A stretch of DNA of 48,228 nt from an uncultured Verrucomicrobiota bacterium (GCA_903842505.1 CAIMMI010000295.1:1-48228); one strand, 5' to 3'; numbered from the stretch's first letter, positions 1 to 8,966 are shown. Notes: generated from the letters alone by a model not told the origin. Translations and numbers: made by a program.

Positions 1-186
1 ATGGGACATCGGATTGCAAAAGGCGCCCTCCAGCACCTGCCCCAAAAGGCCAGTTCCGAATCCTTGAATCCGGCGTTCGAAGACCTCCAGGTCGCCGACC
101 TGAACGGTGATGGCCGGCCGGATATCGTCGCTGCGGGCCGTGCCTCGCGGAACGTGAAGGTCTACCTGAACGAATCTCCGCGCTGA
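1..186 (+). CDS. FG-GAP/VCBS repeat protein, C-terminal fragment
   Basis: This is the last 61 codons of a gene that probably begins before the window; an ATG happens to sit at base 1 but nothing upstream is visible. The peptide contains a calcium-binding-like FG-GAP/VCBS segment (VADLNGDGRPDIVAAGR) followed by VKVYLNE, the usual end of one blade of a secreted beta-propeller. Such proteins are common extracellular or periplasmic proteins in Verrucomicrobia and Planctomycetes and their substrates are generally unknown. It ends at a TGA at 184-186 and converges with the hybrid kinase gene, whose stop lies 15 nt away. The family assignment rests on one repeat only, so the function of the whole protein cannot be stated. 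Confidence 0.6.
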   Translation: MGHRIAKGALQHLPQKASSESLNPAFEDLQVADLNGDGRPDIVAAGRASRNVKVYLNESPR

Positions 187-200
187 GCTGACGCGGGCGT

Positions 201-3200
201 TCAGGCCTGGTGTTCGGAAAGCGCCTTGGCGAACGCTTCGTACGCCCGTTCGACCAAGGTCAGGAGTCCGCGAACCAGGGCAAGGTCGCCAGCCTTTGCG
301 GCGAGTTCCAGTCGGCCCACCAGCATGGCCAGCCTCCGTCCCCCCAGGTTGCCAGCACTTCCCTTCAGGGTATGGGCCGCCGCCGCGAGCGTCCGGAGGT
401 CGCCCGCGTTGCCTGCCGTCTGCAAGGCCGCCAGACGGGCTCCTCCATCACTTCGGAAAAGATCGACCAACTCCGTCAGCGAGGATGCATCCCCCGGAAC
501 GATCAGCAGGTTCACGGTGCCGACATCCAGAACCACGAGGGCCGCGGCCTCGGCTTCAACGCCGGCAATCGCGTCTGCCGCAGCTTCGTTCCGGATCGAT
601 TCGGTGGTTGGAGGCGTGACTCCCGACACCGTGGCCATCGGTGCCAATGGCATTGGACCGAGGGCAGTCTGGCGGAAGGCCACCGCCCGACGCAGGGCCG
701 CCTCCAGCGCGGTCAATTCCACCGGCTTGGTCAGGAAATCATCCATGCCCGCCTCGAGGCAGCGCTCCCGGTCTCCCACCATTGCATTCGCCGTGAGTGC
801 CACGATGAAGTGCGGAACACGGCGCCCGTAGGTTCCATCCGCCTCTTCGAGTCGGATCTGGTGGGTCGTCTCGTAGCCATCCAATTCCGGCATCTGGCAA
901 TCCATCAGGATGACGTCAAAGCCTCCACCCTGGACCATCTCCAGAACCTGCCGCCCGTCCGCCGCGAGGGTTGCGCTCTGGTTGAGTTTCCGGAGCAGTG
1001 ACAGGGCCACCTTCTGGTTCACGACATTGTCCTCGGCCAGGAGGATCTTCAGCGAACCCAGCGTTACCTCGGGTGCCGCATCGGATCGTCCACCGGACAG
1101 GGTCTTCCGGTCGAAGGCGTCCTCCCCGCGGACCACCGCCCGAAGGGTTGCGAGCAGTCGTTCCCTCTTCACCGGCTTCACCACGTAGGCCGCGACGCCG
1201 ACTGTCCTCAGCAAGCCCACCTCCAACCGCTGTCCCAGCGGCGCCGCGAGCACCAACCTCGCCCTCTCCAAGCCGTGCGTCAGGTGGATCTCGTGAGCCA
1301 ACGACAAGGCGTCCATGTCGGGCAATTGCAGGTCCAGGATCGCAAGGTCGAAAGGCTCCCCTTGCTCCGCCGCGTTCCGCAAGAGATCAAGACCCTCCGC
1401 TGCGGTCGCGCCCACCGTCACCCGGAACTCGGTTCCTGAAAGCTCATGCACGAAGATGTCCCGCGTCCGGCCATGGTCCTCAACCACCAGAACCCGGCAA
1501 GGTGGGTGCATCGGTTCCTCAAGGACCGGGACCGACACGCGGGCCGCCCGAAGCGTGAACCAGAACGTTGACCCCTTCCCCGGCGTGCTCTCCACGCCCA
1601 GTTCGCCGCCCATCGCCCGGACCAGTCCCTGGCTGATGGACAGGCCCAGCCCGGTTCCCCCAAAGCGTCGCGTCGTGGAACCGTCCGCCTGGACGAAGGG
1701 CTCAAAAATCTTGCCGATCGCCTCGGGCGAGATTCCAACCCCCGTATCCACCACCTCGCACCGGATCAGCAGACTGCCGGCGTCCTCCGAAACCAGCACG
1801 ACCCGCACCGCCACCTCGCCGCGTGACGTGAATTTGATCGCGTTGTTGAGGAGGTTGGTCAGCACCTGACGGACCCGACCGCCATCCCCGCGGACCTGGG
1901 CCGGTATCGCGTGGTCGATCCACACCGTGAATTCGAGGTGTTTGCCGAAGGCCCGCTCGGCCAGCAGTTCCGAGGTGTCCTCCACGAGGTCGCGCAAATC
2001 GAAGCCGACCATCTCGAACTCCAGTTTTCCGCTCTCGATTTTTGAGAAGTCGAGGATGTCCTTGAGGATCGTCAGCAAGCCGTCCGCGCACGAGCGCAGG
2101 GTCTCCAGATGATCCCGCTGCTCCGGCGTCAGCGGCGTGTCCAGCAACAGCCGCGTCATGCCCACGATCCCGTTCATCGGCGTCCGGATTTCGTGCGACG
2201 TATTGGCGAGGAACGCCGCCTTGGCCCGGGAACTCTGCAAGGCTGCGTCCCGAGCCATCTGCAGTTCCTGTTCGGCGCGCTTCCGGGCCGTGATGTCCTC
2301 GACCGTCCCCTCGTAAAACCGCAATACCCCGGCCGAATCCCGGACGGCCCGTGCGTTTTCGGCGATCCAGATGACGCTTCCATCCCGACGATAAACCTGG
2401 CTCTCGAAGCCCTCGATCCGGTCGTGCTCGTGCAACAGTCGCTGGAACTCCAGACGCCGGTCCGGATTCACATAGAGCTGCTTGGCGATGTTGGTCCGTT
2501 CCTCGATCAGATCGGCCACGCTTTCGAATCCGTAGATCCGTGCGAGCGCGGGATTCGCCGAAAGGTAGTGCCCGTCCGGGGTGGTCTGAAAGATGCCGTC
2601 GAGCGCGTTCTCGACGATGCTCCGGTATTTTTCCTCGGCCCGCTCCACCTTCTCCTGCGCCATCTTCAGGTCGGTGATATCCCGCGAAACGCCGAAAGTC
2701 CCAACGATCTGCCCGCGGGCGTCCCGCAACGGCAGCTTGCTCGTCAGCACCCAGGTCACCCGGTTGCCGCCCCACAACTCGCGTTCGGTCTTTCCGTTGA
2801 TGGCCTCACCGGTCGCCAGGATGTGCCGCTCGTCCGCCAACGCGCTGTCCGCATGCGCCTGATCGAAGAGTTGGTGATCGGTCATGCCGACCAGGTCCAT
2901 GGGATTCTCCCTTCCCACCTTCAGGGCAAAGGCGCGGCTTGCCCGCAGGATCCGGCTTTCGGAGTCCTTGAAGTAGATCACGTCCGGTGCGTACTCGAGC
3001 AGCGCCTGGAGCAGGTCGCGCTCATGCGCCAACTCATCCTGCGTGCGCCGCTCCAGCGTCACGTCCCAGAAGATTCCCTGGATCCCGATCCGTTCCCCGC
3101 TGCGATCCAGGATCGGCGTCTTGGTCACGTGGACGTAGTGACGCTCGCCGTCCTGGGTCAGGTTCTCCTCGGTCGCTTCGAACGCTCCACCGGTCTCCAC

Positions 3201-3869
3201 GAGCTTTCGGTCGTCCCGCTGGTACTTCGACGCCAACTCCCACGGGAACAGGTCGAAATCCGTCTGTCCGATGATGCCTTCCCGACGGCGCCCGACGGTT
3301 CGGCAGAACCGCTCGTTCACGAACGTGAACCGGCCGTTCAGGTCCTTGCGGAAGATGTTCTGGGGAAGGCTTTCGACCAGGGCCTCGTAGAAAGCCTCGC
3401 TTTCCCGCAGTGCCAGTTCGGTCTGCCGCTGAACCTCGTGGGTTTGCTCCAGCGACTTTGCCTGATGCCGCAACTTCAGGTGCAGGATGACTTCGCGGGC
3501 CACCGTCTGCAGTGCCGCCCGCTGACGCACCGTGGGCCGTCGCGGTACCCGGTCCAAGGCCAGCAACACGCCCGCGCGCCCCCCCTGGGGGTGATCCACC
3601 GGCATCGCCAGCGCCCACCGATAGGCTGATCCATCCAACTCAGCACACTCCCGGATTTCCAGAGCCCCGCCTTCGCGCAGCGCCCGACGTGCGATCCCAT
3701 TCAGCAACCCCTGATCCTCGGGCCGCAACCCGCTCTGTCCCTCGACCCGGAGATCCTCCCCTTCGCAGAGCACCACAGCCGTCGCGGCCACCTGGGCCAC
3801 TTGTGTCGCCAGATTCGCCAGATCATCCAGCGGGCCGCCCAATCCGGAAGCGTTCAATGGGGTACTCAT
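201..3869 (-). CDS. Hybrid sensor histidine kinase (GAF-like, 3 PAS, HisKA, HATPase, 2 REC, Hpt)
   Basis: A 1222-residue predicted cytosolic phosphorelay kinase with no obvious membrane segment. Order seen: GAF-like sensor (about 15-135), three PAS domains (about 155-275, 283-402 and 412-530; each ends in a DIT-like PAC motif or equivalent), HisKA with H559 in NTSHEIRTPMNG, HATPase_c (about 660-775; N box TNLLNNAIKF, G box GGTGLGLSIS), receiver 1 (D846 in AILDLQLPD), receiver 2 (D990 in VILMDCQMPELDG), and a C-terminal Hpt with H1166 in AAAHTLKGSAGNLGG. All phosphotransfer residues are present, so it can run a full His-Asp-His relay and probably passes phosphate to a response regulator encoded elsewhere. 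The signal is unknown. The nearest gene, the divergent pRiA4b-like protein, gives no hint. Receiver 1 looks degenerate around its Thr/Lys switch region. The start is the ATG at 3869; no clear Shine-Dalgarno is visible. Confidence 0.93.
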   Translation of the reverse strand: MSTPLNASGLGGPLDDLANLATQVAQVAATAVVLCEGEDLRVEGQSGLRPEDQGLLNGIARRALREGGALEIRECAELDGSAYRWALAMPVDHPQGGRAGVLLALDRVPRRPTVRQRAALQTVAREVILHLKLRHQAKSLEQTHEVQRQTELALRESEAFYEALVESLPQNIFRKDLNGRFTFVNERFCRTVGRRREGIIGQTDFDLFPWELASKYQRDDRKLVETGGAFEATEENLTQDGERHYVHVTKTPILDRSGERIGIQGIFWDVTLERRTQDELAHERDLLQALLEYAPDVIYFKDSESRILRASRAFALKVGRENPMDLVGMTDHQLFDQAHADSALADERHILATGEAINGKTERELWGGNRVTWVLTSKLPLRDARGQIVGTFGVSRDITDLKMAQEKVERAEEKYRSIVENALDGIFQTTPDGHYLSANPALARIYGFESVADLIEERTNIAKQLYVNPDRRLEFQRLLHEHDRIEGFESQVYRRDGSVIWIAENARAVRDSAGVLRFYEGTVEDITARKRAEQELQMARDAALQSSRAKAAFLANTSHEIRTPMNGIVGMTRLLLDTPLTPEQRDHLETLRSCADGLLTILKDILDFSKIESGKLEFEMVGFDLRDLVEDTSELLAERAFGKHLEFTVWIDHAIPAQVRGDGGRVRQVLTNLLNNAIKFTSRGEVAVRVVLVSEDAGSLLIRCEVVDTGVGISPEAIGKIFEPFVQADGSTTRRFGGTGLGLSISQGLVRAMGGELGVESTPGKGSTFWFTLRAARVSVPVLEEPMHPPCRVLVVEDHGRTRDIFVHELSGTEFRVTVGATAAEGLDLLRNAAEQGEPFDLAILDLQLPDMDALSLAHEIHLTHGLERARLVLAAPLGQRLEVGLLRTVGVAAYVVKPVKRERLLATLRAVVRGEDAFDRKTLSGGRSDAAPEVTLGSLKILLAEDNVVNQKVALSLLRKLNQSATLAADGRQVLEMVQGGGFDVILMDCQMPELDGYETTHQIRLEEADGTYGRRVPHFIVALTANAMVGDRERCLEAGMDDFLTKPVELTALEAALRRAVAFRQTALGPMPLAPMATVSGVTPPTTESIRNEAAADAIAGVEAEAAALVVLDVGTVNLLIVPGDASSLTELVDLFRSDGGARLAALQTAGNAGDLRTLAAAAHTLKGSAGNLGGRRLAMLVGRLELAAKAGDLALVRGLLTLVERAYEAFAKALSEHQA

Positions 3870-4045
3870 TGCCGTCGGGTCGACTCTCCGGGCCGGGCCA
3901 CGCAGGTGTCAACGCCGTCGACATCCCCGGCCGCCGTTGGCTCAGGGTTGACCGAGGCACGAGGCCAACCCTGGGTGATGCCCCAACGATCGTCCCGGCC
4001 CAGTCGAGGTTGGACACGACGCCCATCCGTCTGGAACCTCGAACC

Positions 4046-4714
4046 ATGATTCGTCTGAACGAGGCTGAGGCGGCGGCCGGGCGGCCTGTGTTGCCCGCCT
4101 TCTGCGTCATCGATGTGAAGCTCGAGTGGTGCGAACCGCCCATCACCCGCCGACTGCTCGTTCCCACGTCCGCCCACCTGGGCTGGCTGCACGCCGTCCT
4201 TCAGGTCGCCATGGGATGGGAGGACGACCACCTGCACTCCTTCCGCGCAGGCAAGATCCGCATGGGGGCTCCGACGCAGGATCCGGAGGAATTCACCAGC
4301 GGTTCCACGGTCGACGAAAACACCGTGACCCTGGCGGAGTGCCTCGCTTCCGGTGCCAAGCAACTCGAGTACCAATACGATTTCGGCGACAGCTGGATAC
4401 ATCGACTCACACTGAAGCGCGCGCCCAAGGCGATGGTTCCGACTGAGAAGGGTGCCGTCTGTCTCGCCGGAGAACGCGCCTGTCCTCCCGAGGACTCCGG
4501 TGGTCCTGGGGGCTACCAGATGCTCGTCGCGGCCCTCCAGGATCCGAAGCATCCCGAACATGAGGACAGGCGGGAGTGGATAGGCCGGCCCTTCGATCCG
4601 GAGTCCTTCTCCGTCGAAAAGACGAACCGCTTCCTCGCCAGACTCCCGTGGCCGAACGTCTCCCCCACCGCGCTCGACAAGATCCTGCAGGCCCAGATCA
4701 AGTCCGCAAAATGA
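4046..4714 (+). CDS. Plasmid pRiA4b ORF-3-like (IS1096 TnpR-like) family protein
   Basis: A 222-residue protein from the ATG at 4046; the reading frame stays open upstream, but that part is low-complexity and antisense to the kinase gene. Recognisable features are LHAVLQVAMGWEDDHLHSF near residue 50 and YQYDFGDSWIHRLTLKR near residue 110. These are the two most characteristic blocks of the pRiA4b ORF-3/TnpR-like family: a helix-strand unit with a WxxxHLHxF pattern, then YxYDFGDSW. Members are found on plasmids, next to IS1096-type transposases, and as chromosomal orphans; their biochemical role is not established. No transposase, terminal inverted repeat or plasmid gene is visible nearby, so it is best treated as an orphan copy. 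It is divergent from the hybrid kinase, with 176 nt between the two starts. Confidence 0.8.
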   Translation: MIRLNEAEAAAGRPVLPAFCVIDVKLEWCEPPITRRLLVPTSAHLGWLHAVLQVAMGWEDDHLHSFRAGKIRMGAPTQDPEEFTSGSTVDENTVTLAECLASGAKQLEYQYDFGDSWIHRLTLKRAPKAMVPTEKGAVCLAGERACPPEDSGGPGGYQMLVAALQDPKHPEHEDRREWIGRPFDPESFSVEKTNRFLARLPWPNVSPTALDKILQAQIKSAK

Positions 4715-5353
4715 GGCGGATCAGCATCCCGGACATTCTCCTCCAGAGCCCCATCATGGACTGGCCAGCTGTAGGCCGCGTGCCCCCACGCGGCTTTCGC
4801 TGTAGGCCGCGTGCCCCCACGCGGCGCATCGCCATCCCCGCCGGGTGAGGGCACCCGGCCTACAGATTCAGGCTCACCCGCCTCTCCGAGTCATGTTGTG
4901 CACGTGGCTCATCACCAAAGAACGGGTCTTGTTGGCTTTGCGTCCTGAGCGAAGCGGGCGTGAGGAATGGGCCCGCCACTGCCTTTGTGGAAGTGAAAGA
5001 TGGTCACGCCAGTAACAACCTTTCGTGGATCATCGTGCCGGCATCGACGGCATCCCCGATGACCTAGCCGTGATACTTGGGGGGAATGGCTCACGCAAAG
5101 GGGGAAACCTCGGACCTCCTGTCTTGGCGTCTTGTAATCCCCCGATCGACCGACCCGCCAGAGCCGCAACACCTCGGAGCCAGCAGTGCCCCCTCGGGGC
5201 GCACCCAAACGCACCGAGCCCCGCCCCCCTTCCCATTCGATCCCGTAATCCTACCATCCTGTCCGTCCTGCCATCCTGTCCTCCTACCCATCCCGTCCGC
5301 TGCCCCATTTCGGCTCTTCAAATACCCACCGCCCGCGGTCAGTCTCCTGTCCG
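4715..5353. other. Long intergenic region (639 nt) with repeats, no convincing gene
   Basis: The left end holds the paired tgtaggcc repeat module (4768-4864). Bases 5220-5330 are strongly pyrimidine-rich and repeat the 11-mer ccatcctgtcc at 5254-5264 and 5271-5281. The middle (about 4890-5200) has several short overlapping open frames on both strands, the longest about 100 codons on the minus strand. None has a clear ribosome site, a recognisable domain or coherent codon use, and I do not call a gene. The promoter of the DUF1501 gene must lie at the right end, but no convincing -35/-10 pair is seen. Confidence 0.5.
4768..4864. repeat. Direct plus inverted intergenic repeat module (tgtaggcc element)
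   Basis: A 26-nt sequence beginning gctgtaggccgcg and ending cccccacgcgg occurs perfectly at 4768-4793 and again at 4799-4824, separated by five bases. It is followed at 4841-4864 by a related inverted copy (ccgggtgagggcacccgg, then cctaca). The outer tgtaggcc and ggcctaca can pair, and each direct copy also carries a small internal hairpin (ccgcgtg with cacgcgg). This resembles a REP/BIME-like intergenic element; no mobility gene is attached. Confidence 0.8.
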
Positions 5354-6763
5354 ATGCACCCCGCCTTTGATTCCACCCGCCGCGGATTCCTCCGCTCGAT
5401 GGTCGGAGGTTCGTTGCTGTATCCGGCGCTGGTATCGCAGCTGATGGCCGAGGATGCGTCGCGGACGGGGGCTGACGATCCCCTGGCCGCAAGGGAGCCC
5501 CATTTCCCGGCGAAGGCCAAGCGGGTGATCTTCCTCTACATGAGCGGCGGGGTTTCCCACGTCGACTCCTGGGATCCCAAGCCCCGCCTGTTTGAGGACG
5601 CGGGGAAGACCGTCTCCGTCGATGAATTCCAGGGGCGGAAGGGCGACTTCAAGATGTTCGCCAAGCGCCCGCAGTGGGAATTCTCGCGTCACGGACGTTG
5701 CGGTACCGAGGTGAGCTCCCTCTTCCCGCACATGGCAGAATGCGTCGATGACCTGTGCGTCATCCGCTCCATGACGTCGGACCACACCAACCATTACGAG
5801 GCCACGCTGGGCATCCACACCGGATCCTTCACGTTCGCGCGGCCTTCGCTCGGTTCGTGGGTCAGCTACGGCCTGGGAACGGAGAACCGGAACCTTCCGT
5901 CGTTTGTCGTCATCGCGCCCAAGACGCCCTATGCCAGCGGTCAGGTCTGGGCCAGTGACTTTCTTCCGGGGGCGCATCAGGGAACGCTTGTGGTGCCCGG
6001 CAGCGAACCCGTGGCCAACCTCCGGCGTCGCGCCCCGACGGGACGCTTGCAGGAACTCGAACTGGCCGCGCTCGCCCGACTCAACCGCCAGCACCTCGAA
6101 CCCCGTCATGCCGAACCGTTGCTCGCCGCGCGGATGAAGTCGTTCGAGACCGCCTTCGGAATGCAGATGGAACTGCCCGACGTCTTCGACCTGTCGCGCG
6201 AATCGGACGCCACCCATCGCCTCTACGGACTCGAACGGGGCAGCACCCAAGGGTTCGCCTGGCAATGCCTCGTTGCCCGTCGACTGGCGGAACGCGGCGT
6301 CCGCTTCATCGAACTCATCGACGTCGGGTCCTCCGACAACTGGGATGCGCATGGGGACATGCTCACCCATACGCCGCTGGCGAAGAACGTCGACCGTCCC
6401 GTCGCCGGACTGCTCCAGGATCTCAAGGCGCGGGGCATGCTCGAGGACACGCTGGTCGTCTGGACCACCGAGTTCGGACGCACGCCCTTCAATGCGACCG
6501 CGGACGCGCGGGGACGCGAACATCATCACTGGGTCTTCTCCTCATGGATGGCAGGAGCCGGCGTCCGGCCCGGAACCGTGTATGGCGAGTCGGACGACCA
6601 TGGCATCCGCGTGGGGAACAATCCCGTCCATGTCCACGATTTCCACGCCACGATCCTTCACCTCATGGGCTTCGACCACGAACGCCTGACCTATCGCCAT
6701 TCCGGCCGTGATTTCCGCCTGACCGACGTCGCCGGCGAAGCGGTCCGCGGGATCCTGGCCTGA
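5354..6763 (+). CDS. DUF1501 domain protein, Tat-exported
   Basis: A 469-residue protein starting MHPAFDSTRRGFLRSMVGG, a twin-arginine signal (RRGFLRS) as is usual for the DUF1501 family, which is structurally related to alkaline-phosphatase/sulfatase folds. Family landmarks: FLYMSGGVSHVDSWDPKP near residue 60, SDHTNHYEA near 145, DNWDAHGDM near 330, WTTEFGRTPFN near 370 and REHHHWVFSSWMAG near 390. DUF1501 proteins in PVC bacteria are periplasmic and usually encoded directly beside a DUF1549/DUF1553 cytochrome-like gene; their substrate is not established. No such partner is adjacent here: upstream is 640 nt of repeat-containing DNA, and downstream is a convergent transporter gene 44 nt away. 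All landmark blocks are intact, so this is not an obvious pseudogene. Confidence 0.92.
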   Translation: MHPAFDSTRRGFLRSMVGGSLLYPALVSQLMAEDASRTGADDPLAAREPHFPAKAKRVIFLYMSGGVSHVDSWDPKPRLFEDAGKTVSVDEFQGRKGDFKMFAKRPQWEFSRHGRCGTEVSSLFPHMAECVDDLCVIRSMTSDHTNHYEATLGIHTGSFTFARPSLGSWVSYGLGTENRNLPSFVVIAPKTPYASGQVWASDFLPGAHQGTLVVPGSEPVANLRRRAPTGRLQELELAALARLNRQHLEPRHAEPLLAARMKSFETAFGMQMELPDVFDLSRESDATHRLYGLERGSTQGFAWQCLVARRLAERGVRFIELIDVGSSDNWDAHGDMLTHTPLAKNVDRPVAGLLQDLKARGMLEDTLVVWTTEFGRTPFNATADARGREHHHWVFSSWMAGAGVRPGTVYGESDDHGIRVGNNPVHVHDFHATILHLMGFDHERLTYRHSGRDFRLTDVAGEAVRGILA

Positions 6764-6806
6764 TCCCCTGACGGAGAGGGCTTGGAACCCCTTCCCTTGT
6801 TCCCGC

Positions 6807-7265
6807 TCACTGGCCGACCGCATCACGGTGCTCCGTCCGGTTTGCACCTGGGTCGGATCCGGCCGCCTGCGAACGTGGAGGGTCCTTCTGCCTCTCGGTG
6901 AAGGTGACCACGACGGCCCCCAGCAGGATCAGGCAGACGCCGGCCCATCTCAGGGGGGAGACGTGTTCATGGAGCAACCATTTTGCAGTGAAGGTCGTGA
7001 CGACCAGAGAAAGCGACATCAAGGGCCAGACGAAGCTGACGTCCGCGCGCGACAGCAGGTACAGGAGGCAGCCGAAGAAACCGGCTTCAAAGGCGACTCC
7101 CAACACCAGATTGCGGTTGGTCAACGCCTCGACGGCGAGTCGCCACAACGCCTGGAATTCCAGCCGGAAAACCGTGTGGAGCTCCTTCTGGCCCTTGCTG
7201 ATCAAGACCACTCCGATCGCCTCCAGCACCAGGCCGACCGCCACAACCGCAAGCATCCGCATCAT
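6807..7265 (-). CDS. Small DMT/EamA-type membrane transporter (four-helix, ArnE/F- or SMR-like)
   Basis: A 152-residue protein with four predicted hydrophobic helices (about 3-22, 50-68, 75-92 and 104-122) and a polar tail of roughly 28 residues. The pattern FLYLLSRADVSFVWPLMSLS followed by LHEHVSPLRWAGVCLILLGAVVV is typical of half-size EamA/DMT proteins such as the ArnE/ArnF undecaprenyl-phosphate-aminoarabinose flippase subunits. The start codon overlaps the hpnK-like stop by 4 nt (ATGA at 7262-7265), so the two are probably translationally coupled. A plausible job, inferred from position, is moving a lipid-linked or deacetylated sugar or terpenoid product across the inner membrane, acting as a dimer. 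It is the last gene of the leftward block and converges on the DUF1501 gene. The substrate cannot be read from sequence. Confidence 0.78.
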   Translation of the reverse strand: MMRMLAVVAVGLVLEAIGVVLISKGQKELHTVFRLEFQALWRLAVEALTNRNLVLGVAFEAGFFGCLLYLLSRADVSFVWPLMSLSLVVTTFTAKWLLHEHVSPLRWAGVCLILLGAVVVTFTERQKDPPRSQAAGSDPGANRTEHRDAVGQ

Positions 7266-8104
7266 CGTCGTGGCGCCACGTCCTGGTAACGGACGAGTTC
7301 AATTCCCAACTCTTCCACCTTCGCCTTGACCGCCGGACTGCACAGCGCCTCGGTCTCCTCCTCGTGCTCGTCCTCGTCCGGATGCGCATACAACTCGTAG
7401 GTTCCCGGACGGAGTTCATCCAGCAACCGGAGCAGGTACTTCTCTGTGATCCGGCCGGACTGCAGCAGTCCAAACACGCGATCCGTGTAGTACACCCCTC
7501 GTCGATCCAGGGAGGGCCGGGCGCGGGCCGACAGCCTCGAAAACGCGAAGGCGTGGGAAAGCCGGTACAGATAGTTCCCCCCCGCGATCCGCAGATTCAT
7601 CAGGAGCGGATCATCCGTCACCCGGACCGCACGCACGCCCCATTCCCGGGCGTGCTTCTTCACCATCGTGAAGATGGTCGGATGCAGGTGCATGTTGCAG
7701 TGCCCGTTCAGGTGGTCGAGTGGGAGGCCCGTGATGCGGAATTCGCGCAACTGGGCATCGATTTCCTGTCGCAGGAAGTGCCGGATCGCCCGGTTGAAGA
7801 AGTATTTGCAACCCGCGAGGAAGGGGCTGTTCGAGAACTCGAACCGATGGTTCACGAGTCCGAACGTCTCCGAGGGCTTCAGCGTGGACTTGCCGCAGAC
7901 GAGGGTGATGTGGATGCCGACCCCGAGGCTACGGTTCTCACGGGCGAGGCGGACCGCATTGTCCGCAGCATTCCCGTTCACCATGAGGCTTGCACTGGTC
8001 AGGATTCCCTCCCGATGACAGCGGAGGATCGCCTTGTTGGCTCCGTGTGAAGAGCCAAAGTCATCCCCATTGACGATCAGTCTGATCCGCTTTTCATCCC
8101 CCAT
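7262..8104 (-). CDS. hpnK: HpnK-like ChbG/YdjC-family carbohydrate deacetylase
   Basis: A 280-residue protein if started at the ATG at 8104 (MGDEKRIRLIVNGDDFG); the frame is open 23 codons further, but that part would overlap hpnD deeply. The ChbG/YdjC fold is shown by VNGDDFGSSHGAN (metal aspartates near residue 13), GVGIHIT near residue 65 (metal His) and LDHLNGHCNMHLHPTIF near residue 130 (metal and catalytic His). Members remove acetyl groups from N-acetylglucosamine units; HpnK deacetylates N-acetylglucosaminyl-bacteriohopanetetrol in hopanoid producers. The neighbouring squalene/phytoene-synthase gene is what makes the HpnK name likely, but a different lipid- or sugar-linked substrate is possible. 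The start overlaps the hpnD-like stop by 11 nt, and its own stop overlaps the transporter start by 4 nt. Confidence 0.82.
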   Translation of the reverse strand: MGDEKRIRLIVNGDDFGSSHGANKAILRCHREGILTSASLMVNGNAADNAVRLARENRSLGVGIHITLVCGKSTLKPSETFGLVNHRFEFSNSPFLAGCKYFFNRAIRHFLRQEIDAQLREFRITGLPLDHLNGHCNMHLHPTIFTMVKKHAREWGVRAVRVTDDPLLMNLRIAGGNYLYRLSHAFAFSRLSARARPSLDRRGVYYTDRVFGLLQSGRITEKYLLRLLDELRPGTYELYAHPDEDEHEEETEALCSPAVKAKVEELGIELVRYQDVAPRR

Positions 8105-8966
8105 AGGCAGCCACCCCAAGACCCAGTTTCCATCTGCACCAAGACCCGAGGACCATGCGGATCTTGTGAGCACGACTCAAGCGCGCTGGCTTGGGTCCCA
8201 GGACGGGAAAACCCTCCCGCTCCAACTTCATCAACAACTCCCAGTATACCGCCCCCATCAGTTCGGCGGTCATCATGGACTCCCGATCCTCCGGCGGCAG
8301 GAGTTGTCGAGCCTGAGCGAAGCAGGCGCGAGCCCTGCGATCGATCTCCCGAGCCAAGGCCTGGAAGCGTTCCGAGCCACGTCCCTGCAGCACTTCCTCC
8401 TCGGTCACGCCGTACTCCTTCAGATCGCTCAAGGGCAGGTAAATCCGGCCCCGCTGGGCGTCGTTGCCCACGTCCCGGAGGATGTTGGTCAACTGGAGGG
8501 CCTTCCCGAGCGCGTCCGCATAAGCCCGGCAACCGGGATTCCGATAGCCAAAGATCTCGATGCTCAGCAACCCGACCACCGACGCCACGTGGTAGCAATA
8601 TTTCTCGAGCGCTGCGGGATCCGGGTACCGGACGCTCACCAGATCCATCTCCACCCCGGCGATCAACTCGTCGAACAAGCGGAATGGCAACCGGTACAAC
8701 TCGATGAACGGCCGCAACTCCCGAAGGACCGGCAGCGTGGGTTCCCGACCTTCGCAGGCCGATCGCGTTTCTTCCCGCCAGCGCTGGAGTTCCGCCGCTC
8801 GCGACTCCACCGGCACCGAATCCTCGTCGGCGATGTCATCCACCTGCCGACAATAGGCATACAAAGCGGTCATCGCCGCCCGTTTCTCGGGAGGCAAAAG
8901 GATGAAAGCCAGCGCGAGATTCGAGCCGCTCTTCTTGGTGATCTGGTCGCTGACCGGGGAATTCAC
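8094..8966 (-). CDS. hpnD: Presqualene diphosphate synthase HpnD-like (squalene/phytoene synthase family)
   Basis: A 290-residue trans-isoprenyl diphosphate head-to-head synthase. Both magnesium-binding aspartate clusters are intact: YAYCRQVDDIADE (D43, D44, D47) and LTNILRDVGNDAQRGRIYLP (D165, D169), with the conserved basic GRIYLP that follows. Length and motif spacing match HpnD (farnesyl diphosphate to presqualene diphosphate) as well as CrtB; the hpnK-like neighbour favours HpnD. HpnC, HpnE and squalene-hopene cyclase genes are not in the window. The start is a GTG at 8966 that overlaps the stop of the 118-residue gene by 4 nt, and the downstream hpnK-like gene begins 11 nt inside its end. 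It therefore sits in the middle of a run of overlapping genes that begins with a two-component system, an unusual context for a terpenoid enzyme. Confidence 0.85.
   Translation of the reverse strand: MNSPVSDQITKKSGSNLALAFILLPPEKRAAMTALYAYCRQVDDIADEDSVPVESRAAELQRWREETRSACEGREPTLPVLRELRPFIELYRLPFRLFDELIAGVEMDLVSVRYPDPAALEKYCYHVASVVGLLSIEIFGYRNPGCRAYADALGKALQLTNILRDVGNDAQRGRIYLPLSDLKEYGVTEEEVLQGRGSERFQALAREIDRRARACFAQARQLLPPEDRESMMTAELMGAVYWELLMKLEREGFPVLGPKPARLSRAHKIRMVLGSWCRWKLGLGVAAYGG

Noticed and set aside
1666-1740. Frameshift in the hybrid kinase suggested by other long frames in the same interval
   Set aside because: The minus-strand frame 201-3869 is continuous with every domain intact; the other frames are shadows.
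4046-4714. A complete insertion sequence around the TnpR/pRiA4b-like gene
   Set aside because: No transposase, terminal inverted repeats or target-site duplication could be found on either side.
4912-5214. A 100-codon minus-strand ORF in the long intergenic region
   Set aside because: No ribosome site, no recognised domain, irregular composition; it could be a decayed gene but nothing positive supports it.
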